Part shown: in pieces, positions 31,322-39,576 of the stretch
Position numbering within the stretch: the first letter of the stretch is position 1
Layout: each line of letters opens with the position of its first letter
DNA from: Hahnella lacustris
GTDB taxonomy: Bacteria; Pseudomonadota; Gammaproteobacteria; Burkholderiales; Burkholderiaceae_A
Assembly (NCBI GenBank): GCA_965194655.1
Contig: OZ239148.1
Span: 1,736,001-1,800,000, forward strand
DNA: 64,000 nt
Direction of reading: 5' to 3'
The notes under the pieces: generated by a model
Database searches by the model: none
Told to the model about the DNA's origin: nothing
The model's input: the letters and a program-made list of their open reading frames with translations, nothing else
Translations under genes and position numbers: made by a program

Positions 31322-33352
31322 TTACTGGAGACGCTGTCCTCGGACTTCTCGAAAGAAAGCCTTTGCATCGGGGTCACGCCCAAGAAACGAACGGACCATA
31401 TCCATTCCCTTTTGCTCCCCTCCTCGGGAGAGAACAGTCCTCAGGTAACGCTGCCCCGCCTGGGGGTTCATGAGGCGCCCGTTGAACCCACTGAGCATGT
31501 CCAGGGCCAACACCTCCGCCCACATATATCCGTAGTATCCAGCGGCATAGCCGCCCGCAATATGACCGAACTGCCCAGGGAACTCCCCCCCCTGCAGAGC
31601 ACCCAGCGCGGTTCGTCCTTCCATGTCCGTCCAGAGCGCAGATGGGCTCAGAGCAGAAGACGAAGCAGCGTGCAGCCGCATGTCATAGCTCGCATAGAGC
31701 AGCTGCCGTCCATATCGTATGCCTCGGCCGAAGTTCTTGGACGCGGTCAGTCGACGCATCAGATCGGGGGTCACAGCGGGGCATGAAGGCTTACAGTGCT
31801 TAGGAAGGAGTCGAAGCGTAGATTCGCTGCGCACCCACTCCTCAAACATTTGAGAGGGCGCCTCTACAAAATCTCGCTCCACCGCTGTTCCGGCATGAGC
31901 GGCATAGCGTGTGTCCGACAGCACGCCGTGCAAGATATGCCCAAACTCATGAAGCAGTGTCTCCAGCTGATCATGGGTCAGGCCATTGCGATTGAAATTC
32001 GCCACCATGACCGAGGTGGGGATTCTTCCCACAACGGCCGAAACTGCTCGGGTACCAAAGGCTGCCGCGTGACCGTACTTGCCATCTCGCGGATAGAGGT
32101 CTAGGTAGATCACGCCCTTAAGACTTTGGGTTGCATCGCGCCTGCGCACCTCGTAGACCATGACATCTTCATGCCAGACGGGCAGGACAACCCGTCGAAA
32201 ATCGTATCCGTAGAGCTTTGAGGCCACCTCAAGAGAGAAATCCACGGAGGCTTCCGTGGGGAAATAGGCCCGCAGGGTCTCGGGGTCGATTTTGTAACGT
32301 GCCTCCTCGAGTCTGCGCTGCCAATAGCTCAGGCTCGATCGAGTCAGGGCACCCTTTGCGCCCACCGACTGCATATAGGCGCGGATCTCCGCGAGCTCCT
32401 TGGACTCCATGGTTGATGCAGCCTGATCCACTTCCTTCAGGAATTGCTCGATGCGCTCCGGGGATTGAGCCATGCGGTCTTTCACTTGGAAATGGGCAAA
32501 GCTGGGGTATCCAAGAAGCTTCGCCATCTCTTGGCGAAGCTCCACGAGTTCCTTCAGGATCTCCAGGTTTCTTGGGCCGCCTCGCTGGGTGTAAGCCAGT
32601 AAATAACGCTCCCGAGCTGCATCATTCTCCGAATAGGCCATGAAGGTGCGTACCTCTGGGGCGCTAAAGCCAATCAGAGTGTTGCCCTGGGCGTCTTTCG
32701 AGGCACCCTTTTGAAAGGGGTCCGGAACCCCTTTCATCTCCTCGGGGCTAAAGCTGAGCTTCATCTTGTTGTCACGCACCCTCTTGGCAAACTCGAGCTG
32801 GAGGCGGCTCATGTCTCGGCTGATGACTTCCATACGGGCGCGTGCCGGACCTGTGAGCGTCACGCCGTTGCGCTCGAAAGACCGAACGAGATCCTGCTGG
32901 AGCTTCCTGTCGATGTCATCCTGGGGCTGCACGGCCCGAACACGTGCATACAGCGCGTCGCGGCGATAGAGCCCGCTCGAAAATGCACTGACTTTGACGA
33001 TACAAGCTTCGGCTGCCTTGCGAACAGCAGGGTCTGGTGAGACGTTGTTGAGCAAATAGACCGGGCCCGTCAGATCGCCAAGCGCCACCGTGATGCGATT
33101 CATGAAGGAGAACAGCTTCGTCGCATCTGAGCCAACCGGCTCCGCCTCAATCGATGCAATGTCAGCCGATGCGCGGCTGAGTGCCGCTTCGCACTGAACC
33201 GGAATGGCCTCAGCGGTCCAGAGTGGAATGGGCCGCCAGCCCGGGGCACCGAGCGCGTTGCTCAGGGGAACCGACTCGGCGAAAACGCCCGAGGGAGAAC
33301 CCATCCAGACCAGGCATGCCAGCAGACCTGCGCTCACTTGACGACGATTCAT
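31322..33352 (-). CDS. M3 family zinc metallopeptidase (thimet/oligopeptidase type), exported
   Basis: Predicted periplasmic oligopeptidase of 676 residues. A signal peptide ends near VFAES. The catalytic zinc motif is HEFGHILH (HExxH) near residue 470, with the third ligand expected in the downstream FVEAPSQMFEEW segment, as in thimet oligopeptidase and Dcp. Most bacterial M3 enzymes are cytosolic, so the export signal is notable and fits extracytoplasmic peptide breakdown alongside the S9 peptidase and the oligopeptide importer. It is a single gene; 121 bases with no recognised feature separate it from the hypothetical/XRE pair. Confidence 0.9.
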   Translation of the reverse strand: MNRRQVSAGLLACLVWMGSPSGVFAESVPLSNALGAPGWRPIPLWTAEAIPVQCEAALSRASADIASIEAEPVGSDATKLFSFMNRITVALGDLTGPVYLLNNVSPDPAVRKAAEACIVKVSAFSSGLYRRDALYARVRAVQPQDDIDRKLQQDLVRSFERNGVTLTGPARARMEVISRDMSRLQLEFAKRVRDNKMKLSFSPEEMKGVPDPFQKGASKDAQGNTLIGFSAPEVRTFMAYSENDAARERYLLAYTQRGGPRNLEILKELVELRQEMAKLLGYPSFAHFQVKDRMAQSPERIEQFLKEVDQAASTMESKELAEIRAYMQSVGAKGALTRSSLSYWQRRLEEARYKIDPETLRAYFPTEASVDFSLEVASKLYGYDFRRVVLPVWHEDVMVYEVRRRDATQSLKGVIYLDLYPRDGKYGHAAAFGTRAVSAVVGRIPTSVMVANFNRNGLTHDQLETLLHEFGHILHGVLSDTRYAAHAGTAVERDFVEAPSQMFEEWVRSESTLRLLPKHCKPSCPAVTPDLMRRLTASKNFGRGIRYGRQLLYASYDMRLHAASSSALSPSALWTDMEGRTALGALQGGEFPGQFGHIAGGYAAGYYGYMWAEVLALDMLSGFNGRLMNPQAGQRYLRTVLSRGGEQKGMDMVRSFLGRDPDAKAFFREVRGQRLQ

Positions 33353-33380
33353 GGCCGTTCATCTCCTCAAAAGCGGCACT

Positions 33381-34394
33381 CTATCGCGAATCACCCTGAA
33401 CATATTGATACCGACGAGCCACAGCCTGAGGCCGGCTGACCTGGATGGCCTGAACCACCTGGCCATAGGCCAAGCCCAGGCCCTTTGCAATCCAAAGCAA
33501 AACCGTCAGAAGCAAGAGCCCAACAATGACTCCGAGGAATTGGGTCCATGGCGCGAGGAAGACCGCTCCTGAAGGCTCCAAGGTGAAGACAATGCTCCCA
33601 AGCAGGGTCACCACGATTGGTTCCTCCAGGCCATGAAAATCGTCCAGTACAAAGCCGTGAGCAAAACCCTGCGCAGCGTCGTGATAGCCAAACGGAACTG
33701 CGATAAGACCGACGGCCATAGAGAGCCCCATCACCAGCCCAATGAAAATGGCCAGCGCCACAAAGAAGTTTCCAAACAGAAAGGCCACCGAAAGCCAGCT
33801 GCGCCCATCTTTGAGCCAGGCCCAGATCCGTTGAAGAAAGCCCAGGCGAGCCGGCTCCCCGATGAGGGTATCGACGATGACCGGCTGGTAGCGCCTGGGC
33901 ATGCGAATGCCCAGAAACCTCTCCAGCAAAAGGCCGTGGCCGATGCTGATGACGCGGCTGCTGCCCAGCAAGAGGACAAACACCAACAGACCCGCCAAGA
34001 CAGGCAGCAGACCCAGCGAGAGGGATCCTAGCGTGACCACCCAGACGAATCCCAGAATGGCGAAGAGGAATCCTGGAACCAGAAAGTAAATGAGCGAGAG
34101 CCAGGCCTGTGATTGCGCCCAGATGCCAATAAAGGGAATGCTGCCGCGACGATGCTTCTGGGCAGCCTCGGAAGGCGCGCGAACAGGGAGATCGCCATAC
34201 GCTTGCGCAACCTCATCCGCGGTTCCATAGGCGAGGATGGCCTGCTCGGGGGTTTGCCCTGCGGACACGGCACTCCTGAGGTGGATTTCAGCATCCACCA
34301 GCGCATCGTGAATGACTGCCGGGTCCCGGCCTGCCAGTGCAGATTGCAAATCGGCGAGATAGCGCTCAATCGGCGCCAACTGGGCTTTGGTCAT
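33381..34394 (-). CDS. HAAS-domain membrane protein partnered with PadR regulator
   Basis: A 337-residue membrane protein. The first 80 residues form a HAAS/DUF1700-like helical domain (MTKAQLAPIERYLADLQSAL), a module that usually accompanies PadR-type regulators and is thought to interact with them. About six membrane segments follow, in pairs with basic cytoplasmic loops. The ATG at 34394 overlaps the PadR stop codon (ATGA), which fixes the start and indicates translational coupling. The function is probably sensing or regulating membrane state; the ligand is unknown. Confidence 0.8.
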   Translation of the reverse strand: MTKAQLAPIERYLADLQSALAGRDPAVIHDALVDAEIHLRSAVSAGQTPEQAILAYGTADEVAQAYGDLPVRAPSEAAQKHRRGSIPFIGIWAQSQAWLSLIYFLVPGFLFAILGFVWVVTLGSLSLGLLPVLAGLLVFVLLLGSSRVISIGHGLLLERFLGIRMPRRYQPVIVDTLIGEPARLGFLQRIWAWLKDGRSWLSVAFLFGNFFVALAIFIGLVMGLSMAVGLIAVPFGYHDAAQGFAHGFVLDDFHGLEEPIVVTLLGSIVFTLEPSGAVFLAPWTQFLGVIVGLLLLTVLLWIAKGLGLAYGQVVQAIQVSRPQAVARRYQYVQGDSR

Positions 34395-34747
34395 TTCAAG
34401 GCTCCTAGAATGCGGTTGACCCAACGACTGCTCTGAGCCCAGCTCTGCGTCCAGGCCTCGAGGACCTCTTGGCCCTTTGGGGTAATGGAGAAACACTTGC
34501 GGGCTGGGCCCTCGGGGCTGGGCTGGAGGGTGCTGCTCAGCAGGCCATCCTCCTCCATGTTTCGAAGCATGGGATAGAGCGTGCCCTGCTTAAAACTCAA
34601 GCCCTCGGGTGCCTGGTCAGCCAAGCGCCGGCCTATTTCGTAGCCGTGTAGAGGCTCGATGCTGGCAGCCACCGTTGCGAGCACCACAAGGCCCGCAGTG
34701 CCTGTGCTGATGCTCTTGTGAAATCGCTCTTCAAATGAACTGTTCAT
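34391..34747 (-). CDS. PadR-family transcriptional regulator
   Basis: A 118-residue winged-helix repressor. It shows HGYEIGRRL followed by the PadR hallmark KQGTLYPMLRNMEEDGLL and KCFSITPKGQEVL in the wing. The ATG at 34747 lies directly downstream of a palindrome inside a promoter; a longer frame reaching 34786 would translate through the promoter and is rejected. It is co-transcribed with the HAAS membrane protein gene. It probably represses its own operon. Confidence 0.9.
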   Translation of the reverse strand: MNSSFEERFHKSISTGTAGLVVLATVAASIEPLHGYEIGRRLADQAPEGLSFKQGTLYPMLRNMEEDGLLSSTLQPSPEGPARKCFSITPKGQEVLEAWTQSWAQSSRWVNRILGALK

Positions 34748-34748
34748 T

Positions 34749-34775
34749 CCACTAGTGTAAAAAATACAGTAGTGG
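34749..34775. promoter_or_regulatory. Palindromic operator upstream of padR
   Basis: Inverted repeat with arms CCACTAGTGTA (34749-34759) and TACAGTAGTGG (34765-34775) around five A residues; ten of eleven positions pair. The TGTA...TACA core resembles PadR-family operators. It overlaps the spacer and -10 box of the predicted padR promoter, consistent with autorepression. Confidence 0.75.
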
Positions 34776-34783
34776 ATTGTCAA
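34754..34783 (-). promoter_or_regulatory. Promoter of the padR-HAAS operon, predicted leaderless
   Basis: On the minus strand a perfect TTGACA (34783-34778) is followed after 18 bases by TACACT (34759-34754). The expected transcription start, seven bases past the -10 box, coincides with the A of the padR ATG at 34747, so the mRNA would lack a leader. No ribosome binding site is present. Confidence 0.65.
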
Positions 34784-34810
34784 CAATACTAAATCATCTC
34801 TACAACCTGT

Positions 34811-37072
34811 CTAAAGCTGCCCCTCCAGTCCAATCGTGAGCCTCGCCTCACCCGCTCCAGACTGAATGGATCGCTGCTCTAGACCATCAAGCACGGTCCC
34901 GGTCTCGGTGCGAGAGCCCCATGAGAGGAGGTCCTGCCCCGACACCCGCAGCCTCATCTTCGGTGTCAACCGTGTGAGCCAAAAAGCATCCAAGCGCCAC
35001 TGATTTCGGGCACGTGACCAGCTCTGTTCACTGACCTGGACGCGTCCCCCCTGGGTATAAGAGAGGTTCGATCCCCACTGCCCACCAGCGCCCAGGCGCT
35101 GCTCAATCCCGAGCTTCGCAGTCAAACCCGGCTGCTGATCGAGTCGGTTGTTGGGGCCAGGAATCCCCTCCACGGAGCTGGCGTAAGCGCTAACACTCGG
35201 ACGCAGCTCCACTCCCTTCCAACCCAGGCCTAAGAGCCCAGCCGCCACGCGGGCTTCAAGCTCCACGCCGTAAGTCTGAGCCTTGCCGAGGTTGCGCAAT
35301 CGGGACACCCAACGAGGCACAGGACTCCAGGAGACGGACTCAAGAAGCGTTTGACGACGCTGGAAGTCCGTGAGCTCTCGGGCAAACAGGCTTGCAGACA
35401 GCAGCCCGCGCTGGGGGAGGCTTCTCTCAAATGCAAGATCGAGCCCAACCGCGAGTTCAGGCTTGAGCCCAGGATTGCCCGCACGATCTGGGCTCACAAA
35501 ACTGTTCTCCCCGCTGACCGGATAGCGATCTGAAATGTTCGGCGCGGCGATGAAGTCCCTCAAATTCGCCGCCTTATAGCCTCGAGTGAGGCCGAGTCGA
35601 ATCAGATCAGAGCCCTTGGGTACCGGACGAAACACCACATGCATCAGCGGCGTGGTGACCTGCGCCGTATTGGACGTCACAACCGACCCCACAGAACCTC
35701 CAGAGGTTTCCATGCGTTCCTGACGAATGCCAGTCATCAGTGTCCACTGAGGGGATGGGTTCCATTCGTTCTGGGCGTATATGGCCAGCCGCTCGCTGCG
35801 CCCAGTGACGTTCTCCTCTGAGCCCAACAGACTGGGGCGACCGTCCACGATCTCTGAACGGAGTTCCTCTCGCCGCGCAAGTGACCATTCAAATCCAAAG
35901 ACCTGTTCGTGCTGCTCTCCATCACGACGAAGCTTTGCAGTGAGGCCTGAGCTTCGCTCGAGCATGTCGCCTGAGGACTGGGTGAGTCTCTGCCCACCAT
36001 CGACCAGTAATCCCAGAGCATCTCCTGAGCTGTCCGATCCCATCTGGGTTTGATTGAGATCAAGTTCTACACGAAGCCCCTCAGACAAGGGGGACTTCCA
36101 TTGAAATCCGATACGACTCCAATAGAAACTCGACTCGCTCTCTCCCTGACTGGCGCTTAAATCAGACGCCGTCATCAGCTGCGAAGGCACCCCCAACCAC
36201 GGACCATAGGCGCTGCGCCGGTCTGAATCCCCACGCGAACCGAAAAAGACGGGGGAGACAAACCAGCTGCGCCCCCCGCCGAGTTCCTGGCCAATTCGGC
36301 CGCGGAGGCTCAGACCGGTGCGGGTGTTGTCTGAGGACCGATCAATCGACTGGCCACCCAGCGCTTGACCGTCAAGGCTGTACTCGGACGCTTCGCTCCG
36401 ACTGTTCTCCGACCGGACCTCCGAGAACACGCCAGCGCCCAGCATGGCGTCAAGCCCCAGCAGCGAGCCCGTATGGCTAAGCCCTGCCCGTAATTGCCGT
36501 CGAGCCTCCGAGCCCGTAAGTGCAGACCTTAAGTCCTGTCTCCCCTGCTGGCGGCCAGCGCGCGTCACAATGTTGATGCTTCCCGCAACAGCCTGACCAC
36601 CGGTCTCTGCAGTGGGCGACTTCGTGATCTCGAGCCGCTCCACCTGGTCTGGAGGAATGCTGTCCATCGAGAAGCCCCGGCCAGCGGGCTGCCCGTCAAT
36701 CAGAATTTGGGTGTACGCACCGCCGAGCCCTCGCATGCGAGGGTTTCCGCCACCCGAGGGGATGGTCACTCCAGGCTGACGCCTGAGGACATCCTCCAAC
36801 GAGCTGTCCCCATACTTGTCAATCTCCTCCCGTCCCACGATGGTGCGAGCAGCAGTGGACTGTCGACGCTCCTCGAGGTCGCCCATACGCCGGGCGCGAA
36901 CTTGCACCTCCTGAATCGGTGCTTCGCCCTCTTCCTCGGAAGCACCTGGGCTGGGAGCATCCGCACCGGGTCGGCCCTGAGCAAGGGCAGCGCTGGTGGC
37001 AAAAGCAAGCCCGATCCCAAGCAGCAGGGTTGCAACGGGAACGCGTCGGTTAAAGAGGAGCAAAGCGCTCAT
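34811..37072 (-). CDS. TonB-dependent outer membrane receptor
   Basis: Outer membrane uptake receptor, 753 residues from ATG 37072, which opens a good signal peptide ending near AALAQG. A start at 37105 adds 11 residues. The plug domain (about residues 55-175) shows EVQVRARRMGD, DVLRRQPGVTIPSGGGNPRM, GAYTQILIDGQPAGRG and VAGSINIVTRAGR. The barrel ends with ARLTIGLEGQL, without a terminal aromatic residue. The plug resembles siderophore-type receptors, but the ligand is not evident. It is divergent from pyrF, with 5' ends that abut or overlap. Confidence 0.87.
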   Translation of the reverse strand: MSALLLFNRRVPVATLLLGIGLAFATSAALAQGRPGADAPSPGASEEEGEAPIQEVQVRARRMGDLEERRQSTAARTIVGREEIDKYGDSSLEDVLRRQPGVTIPSGGGNPRMRGLGGAYTQILIDGQPAGRGFSMDSIPPDQVERLEITKSPTAETGGQAVAGSINIVTRAGRQQGRQDLRSALTGSEARRQLRAGLSHTGSLLGLDAMLGAGVFSEVRSENSRSEASEYSLDGQALGGQSIDRSSDNTRTGLSLRGRIGQELGGGRSWFVSPVFFGSRGDSDRRSAYGPWLGVPSQLMTASDLSASQGESESSFYWSRIGFQWKSPLSEGLRVELDLNQTQMGSDSSGDALGLLVDGGQRLTQSSGDMLERSSGLTAKLRRDGEQHEQVFGFEWSLARREELRSEIVDGRPSLLGSEENVTGRSERLAIYAQNEWNPSPQWTLMTGIRQERMETSGGSVGSVVTSNTAQVTTPLMHVVFRPVPKGSDLIRLGLTRGYKAANLRDFIAAPNISDRYPVSGENSFVSPDRAGNPGLKPELAVGLDLAFERSLPQRGLLSASLFARELTDFQRRQTLLESVSWSPVPRWVSRLRNLGKAQTYGVELEARVAAGLLGLGWKGVELRPSVSAYASSVEGIPGPNNRLDQQPGLTAKLGIEQRLGAGGQWGSNLSYTQGGRVQVSEQSWSRARNQWRLDAFWLTRLTPKMRLRVSGQDLLSWGSRTETGTVLDGLEQRSIQSGAGEARLTIGLEGQL

Positions 37073-37103
37073 GAGAGGGGCTTTCGTCGTGGCAGAATGG
37101 AGC

Positions 37104-37928
37104 ATGTCATTCTATAAGCGCTGCCAAGCCGCCTGGGCAGAATCAAGCTCTCTTTTGTGTGTGGGCCTTGATCCCGAACCGGGCCGCCTGCCTCTTCCCC
37201 TTCAAGCAACACCAAAACAAGAAGGCGTGTTGCAATTCTGCAAGGGCATCATCGATGCGACGGCCCCTTTCGCATGTGCATTTAAGCCTCAGATCGCTCA
37301 CTTCGCAGCCCAGTCTGCGGAGCCCGCGTTGCTCGAGCTCTGTCGCTATGTGCGAGCCCAATATCCCGGGAAACTGATCATCCTCGACGCAAAACGAGGA
37401 GACATTGGAAGCACGGCCAAGCACTATGTCACTGAGGCCTTTGAGCGCTACGGTGCCGACGCCGTCACACTCAGCCCCTACATGGGCCAAGACAGCATCG
37501 CTCCCTTTTTGGCCGATCCGAACAAAGGGGTGTTTCTGCTTTGTCGGACCAGCAATGCCGGAGGGGCAGACCTCCAAGACCTTCCATTGGCCAATGGCCG
37601 AAAGGTCTATGAGGAGATTGCGCACCTGGCCTCGGCCGCTTGGAATGGGGCAGAAAACCTTGGGCTGGTGGTCGGTGCGACCGTTCCCTCCGACCTGGCC
37701 GCCATTCGAGTCCATGCGCCCTCCTTGCCGCTGCTCATCCCTGGGATTGGCGCGCAAGGAGGAGATCTTGCAGCGACGCTGAAGGCCGGGCTCACGCCTG
37801 CGGGTGGGGTGTTTATCAATGCCTCACGCAGCATCATCTACGCCTCCGAGGGAGACGATTGGCTCACCGCCGCGGCCTCATCCGCTCAGGGCCTGCGTGA
37901 CGCCATCCAGACCGAGCGCCAGCGATGA
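37104..37928 (+). CDS. pyrF: Orotidine 5'-phosphate decarboxylase (type 2)
   Basis: Last step of UMP synthesis: decarboxylates OMP. The 274-residue protein has the type-2 (long) signatures LLCVGLDPEPGRLP, FKPQIAHF and the catalytic IILDAKRGDIGSTAKHY, with GGVFINASRSIIYA near the C-terminus. The start MSFYKRCQAAW fits the family; an ATG at 37071 with a better GAGGAG spacing would add 11 residues and cannot be excluded. It overlaps the following ABC-2 permease gene by four bases (ATGA). Confidence 0.96.
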   Translation: MSFYKRCQAAWAESSSLLCVGLDPEPGRLPLPLQATPKQEGVLQFCKGIIDATAPFACAFKPQIAHFAAQSAEPALLELCRYVRAQYPGKLIILDAKRGDIGSTAKHYVTEAFERYGADAVTLSPYMGQDSIAPFLADPNKGVFLLCRTSNAGGADLQDLPLANGRKVYEEIAHLASAAWNGAENLGLVVGATVPSDLAAIRVHAPSLPLLIPGIGAQGGDLAATLKAGLTPAGGVFINASRSIIYASEGDDWLTAAASSAQGLRDAIQTERQR

Positions 37929-38707
37929 TCCATGCCCAACCCCAGATCCAGTCGCCCGCCTGGGCGCTGCTGGTTAAAGAAACACGCCGCTTCACCAAGG
38001 TCTCTGTTCAGACCATCCTCGCTCCGGTGATCTCCTCATGGCTCTTTCTGGTGGTCTTCGCCTATCTACTCGAGGGACGGCTTGAGCCGATGCCTGGCAT
38101 CAGCTATGCAAGCTTCTTGGTCCCAGGGCTGGTCATGATGACCCTTCAGCAGAACGCCTTTGCCAATTCCAGCTCGAGCCTGACCCAGAGCAAGATCACG
38201 GGGAACCTGGTGTTTCTGTTGCTCTCTCCAACACGGCCGTGGGAGTGGCTGGTGGGCTATGTGGGCGGTGCCACACTGCGAGGCCTGGCCTGCGGGCTGG
38301 CCATTTGGGTCTCCAGCATCCCGTTGGTCGCCCCCACAGCCCCAGCGCATCCCGGGGTGGTCGCTCTGTTTGCCGTCTTGGCCTGCCTGGTGATGGGAAG
38401 CCTCGGGCTCATTGCCGCCCTCTATGCGGAGCGTTGGGATCATGTGGCCGCGTTTCAAAACTTCCTGATCAACCCCCTCACCTTTCTGGCAGGCGTGTTC
38501 TACTCGGTCCATAGCCTTCCCTCTGCCTTTCAGGTGATCAGCCATCTCAACCCGTTTTTCTACCTCATCGATGGATTCCGTTTCGGATTCTTCGGAATCG
38601 GTGATGTCTCTCCCTGGGTCAGCCTCGGAGTCTCCGGTGCGTTTGCAGCTGCGCTGCTCTTGCTCACCCATCAGCTCATAGCCACCAGCTGGCGCCTGCG
38701 CGCGTGA
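37925..38707 (+). CDS. ABC-2 type transporter permease
   Basis: A 260-residue inner membrane protein with about six hydrophobic segments and the ABC-2 signature FLAGVFYSVHSLPSAFQ followed by HLNPFFYLIDGFRFGFFG, as in YadH-like permeases. Such permeases normally have an adjacent ATPase gene; none lies next to this one. Its ATG overlaps the pyrF stop, and its own stop overlaps the GTG of the DMT transporter gene, so the three are one operon. Confidence 0.85.
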   Translation: MIHAQPQIQSPAWALLVKETRRFTKVSVQTILAPVISSWLFLVVFAYLLEGRLEPMPGISYASFLVPGLVMMTLQQNAFANSSSSLTQSKITGNLVFLLLSPTRPWEWLVGYVGGATLRGLACGLAIWVSSIPLVAPTAPAHPGVVALFAVLACLVMGSLGLIAALYAERWDHVAAFQNFLINPLTFLAGVFYSVHSLPSAFQVISHLNPFFYLIDGFRFGFFGIGDVSPWVSLGVSGAFAAALLLLTHQLIATSWRLRA

Positions 38708-39576
38708 GTCCCTCGCATCTGCTCATCGCCTTGGCGGTGATGTTTGTCTGGGGGACCAACTTCGTCGCCATTCGCATGGCTCTCGACATCATTCCCGCGC
38801 CCGTGCTCACCACGCTTCGGTTCTTATTGGCCAGTTTTCCGCTGATCCTCTTTCTGCCCCGTCCCAGAGTGCCCTGGCCCATCCTCGTAGGCTACGCGCT
38901 GAGTTCCTTTAGCTTTCAGTTCACGCTCCTCTTTGTGGCCATCGAGGTGGGCATGCCCGCAGGGCTCGCGTCATTGCTAGTGCAGAGTCAGGTCTTTTTC
39001 ACCATCCTCTTCGCAGTGCTTCTATATGCAGAGCGGCCGGGTCACATGCAGTGGCTGGGTGTGGCTTTGGGTGGGGCGGGAATTGTGGTGGTCGCGCTCC
39101 AGTTCCAGAGCCACGCCCCACTGATCGCCCTGCTGCTCACCCTCGCCGCGGCCATTGCCTGGTCCGTTGGAAACCTCTTCGTGAAGCGCATGGGAGCCAT
39201 TCAGCCGATCGCTCTGGTGTCATGGGGCTCCGGGCTTGCCGCCATCCCTCTTCTTCCATTTTCGATTTGGGTCTCCGGAACCGATGCCTGGCTGGTTGCG
39301 GGGTCAGCCCTCTGGAGTGGAGACCTCACCCTCTGGGTCTGCCTGGCCTACAACGTCCTGGGCGCAAGCCTCTTGGGCTACGGCGGATGGTCTTGGCTCC
39401 TGCGTCATCACCCGGCCTCACAGGTGGCGCCCTTCACCCTCCTGGTTCCTGTGTTCGGCCTCGGAGCCTCAGCAATTCTGCTCGACGAAGTGATCGAGCC
39501 CATCACCTGGATCGGCATCTTGCTGGTCTTCCTGGGTCTGTCCATGACCCAGCTGCGCTTTCAAGCGAGGGCCTGA
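38704..39576 (+). CDS. EamA/DMT superfamily transporter
   Basis: A 290-residue inner membrane protein with ten predicted helices in two EamA repeats (first: VMFVWGTNFVAIRMALDIIP; second starting near TLAAAIAWSVGNLFVKRMG). RhaT/YdcZ-like members export amino acids or other metabolites; the substrate is unknown. It starts with GTG overlapping the permease stop codon. The last 16 bases overlap the convergent ABC exporter gene. Confidence 0.88.
   Translation: MSPSHLLIALAVMFVWGTNFVAIRMALDIIPAPVLTTLRFLLASFPLILFLPRPRVPWPILVGYALSSFSFQFTLLFVAIEVGMPAGLASLLVQSQVFFTILFAVLLYAERPGHMQWLGVALGGAGIVVVALQFQSHAPLIALLLTLAAAIAWSVGNLFVKRMGAIQPIALVSWGSGLAAIPLLPFSIWVSGTDAWLVAGSALWSGDLTLWVCLAYNVLGASLLGYGGWSWLLRHHPASQVAPFTLLVPVFGLGASAILLDEVIEPITWIGILLVFLGLSMTQLRFQARA

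Noticed and set aside
34748..34786. Longer start for the PadR regulator
   Set aside because: Residues would be translated from the promoter and palindrome; family N-termini start near MNSSFEERF.
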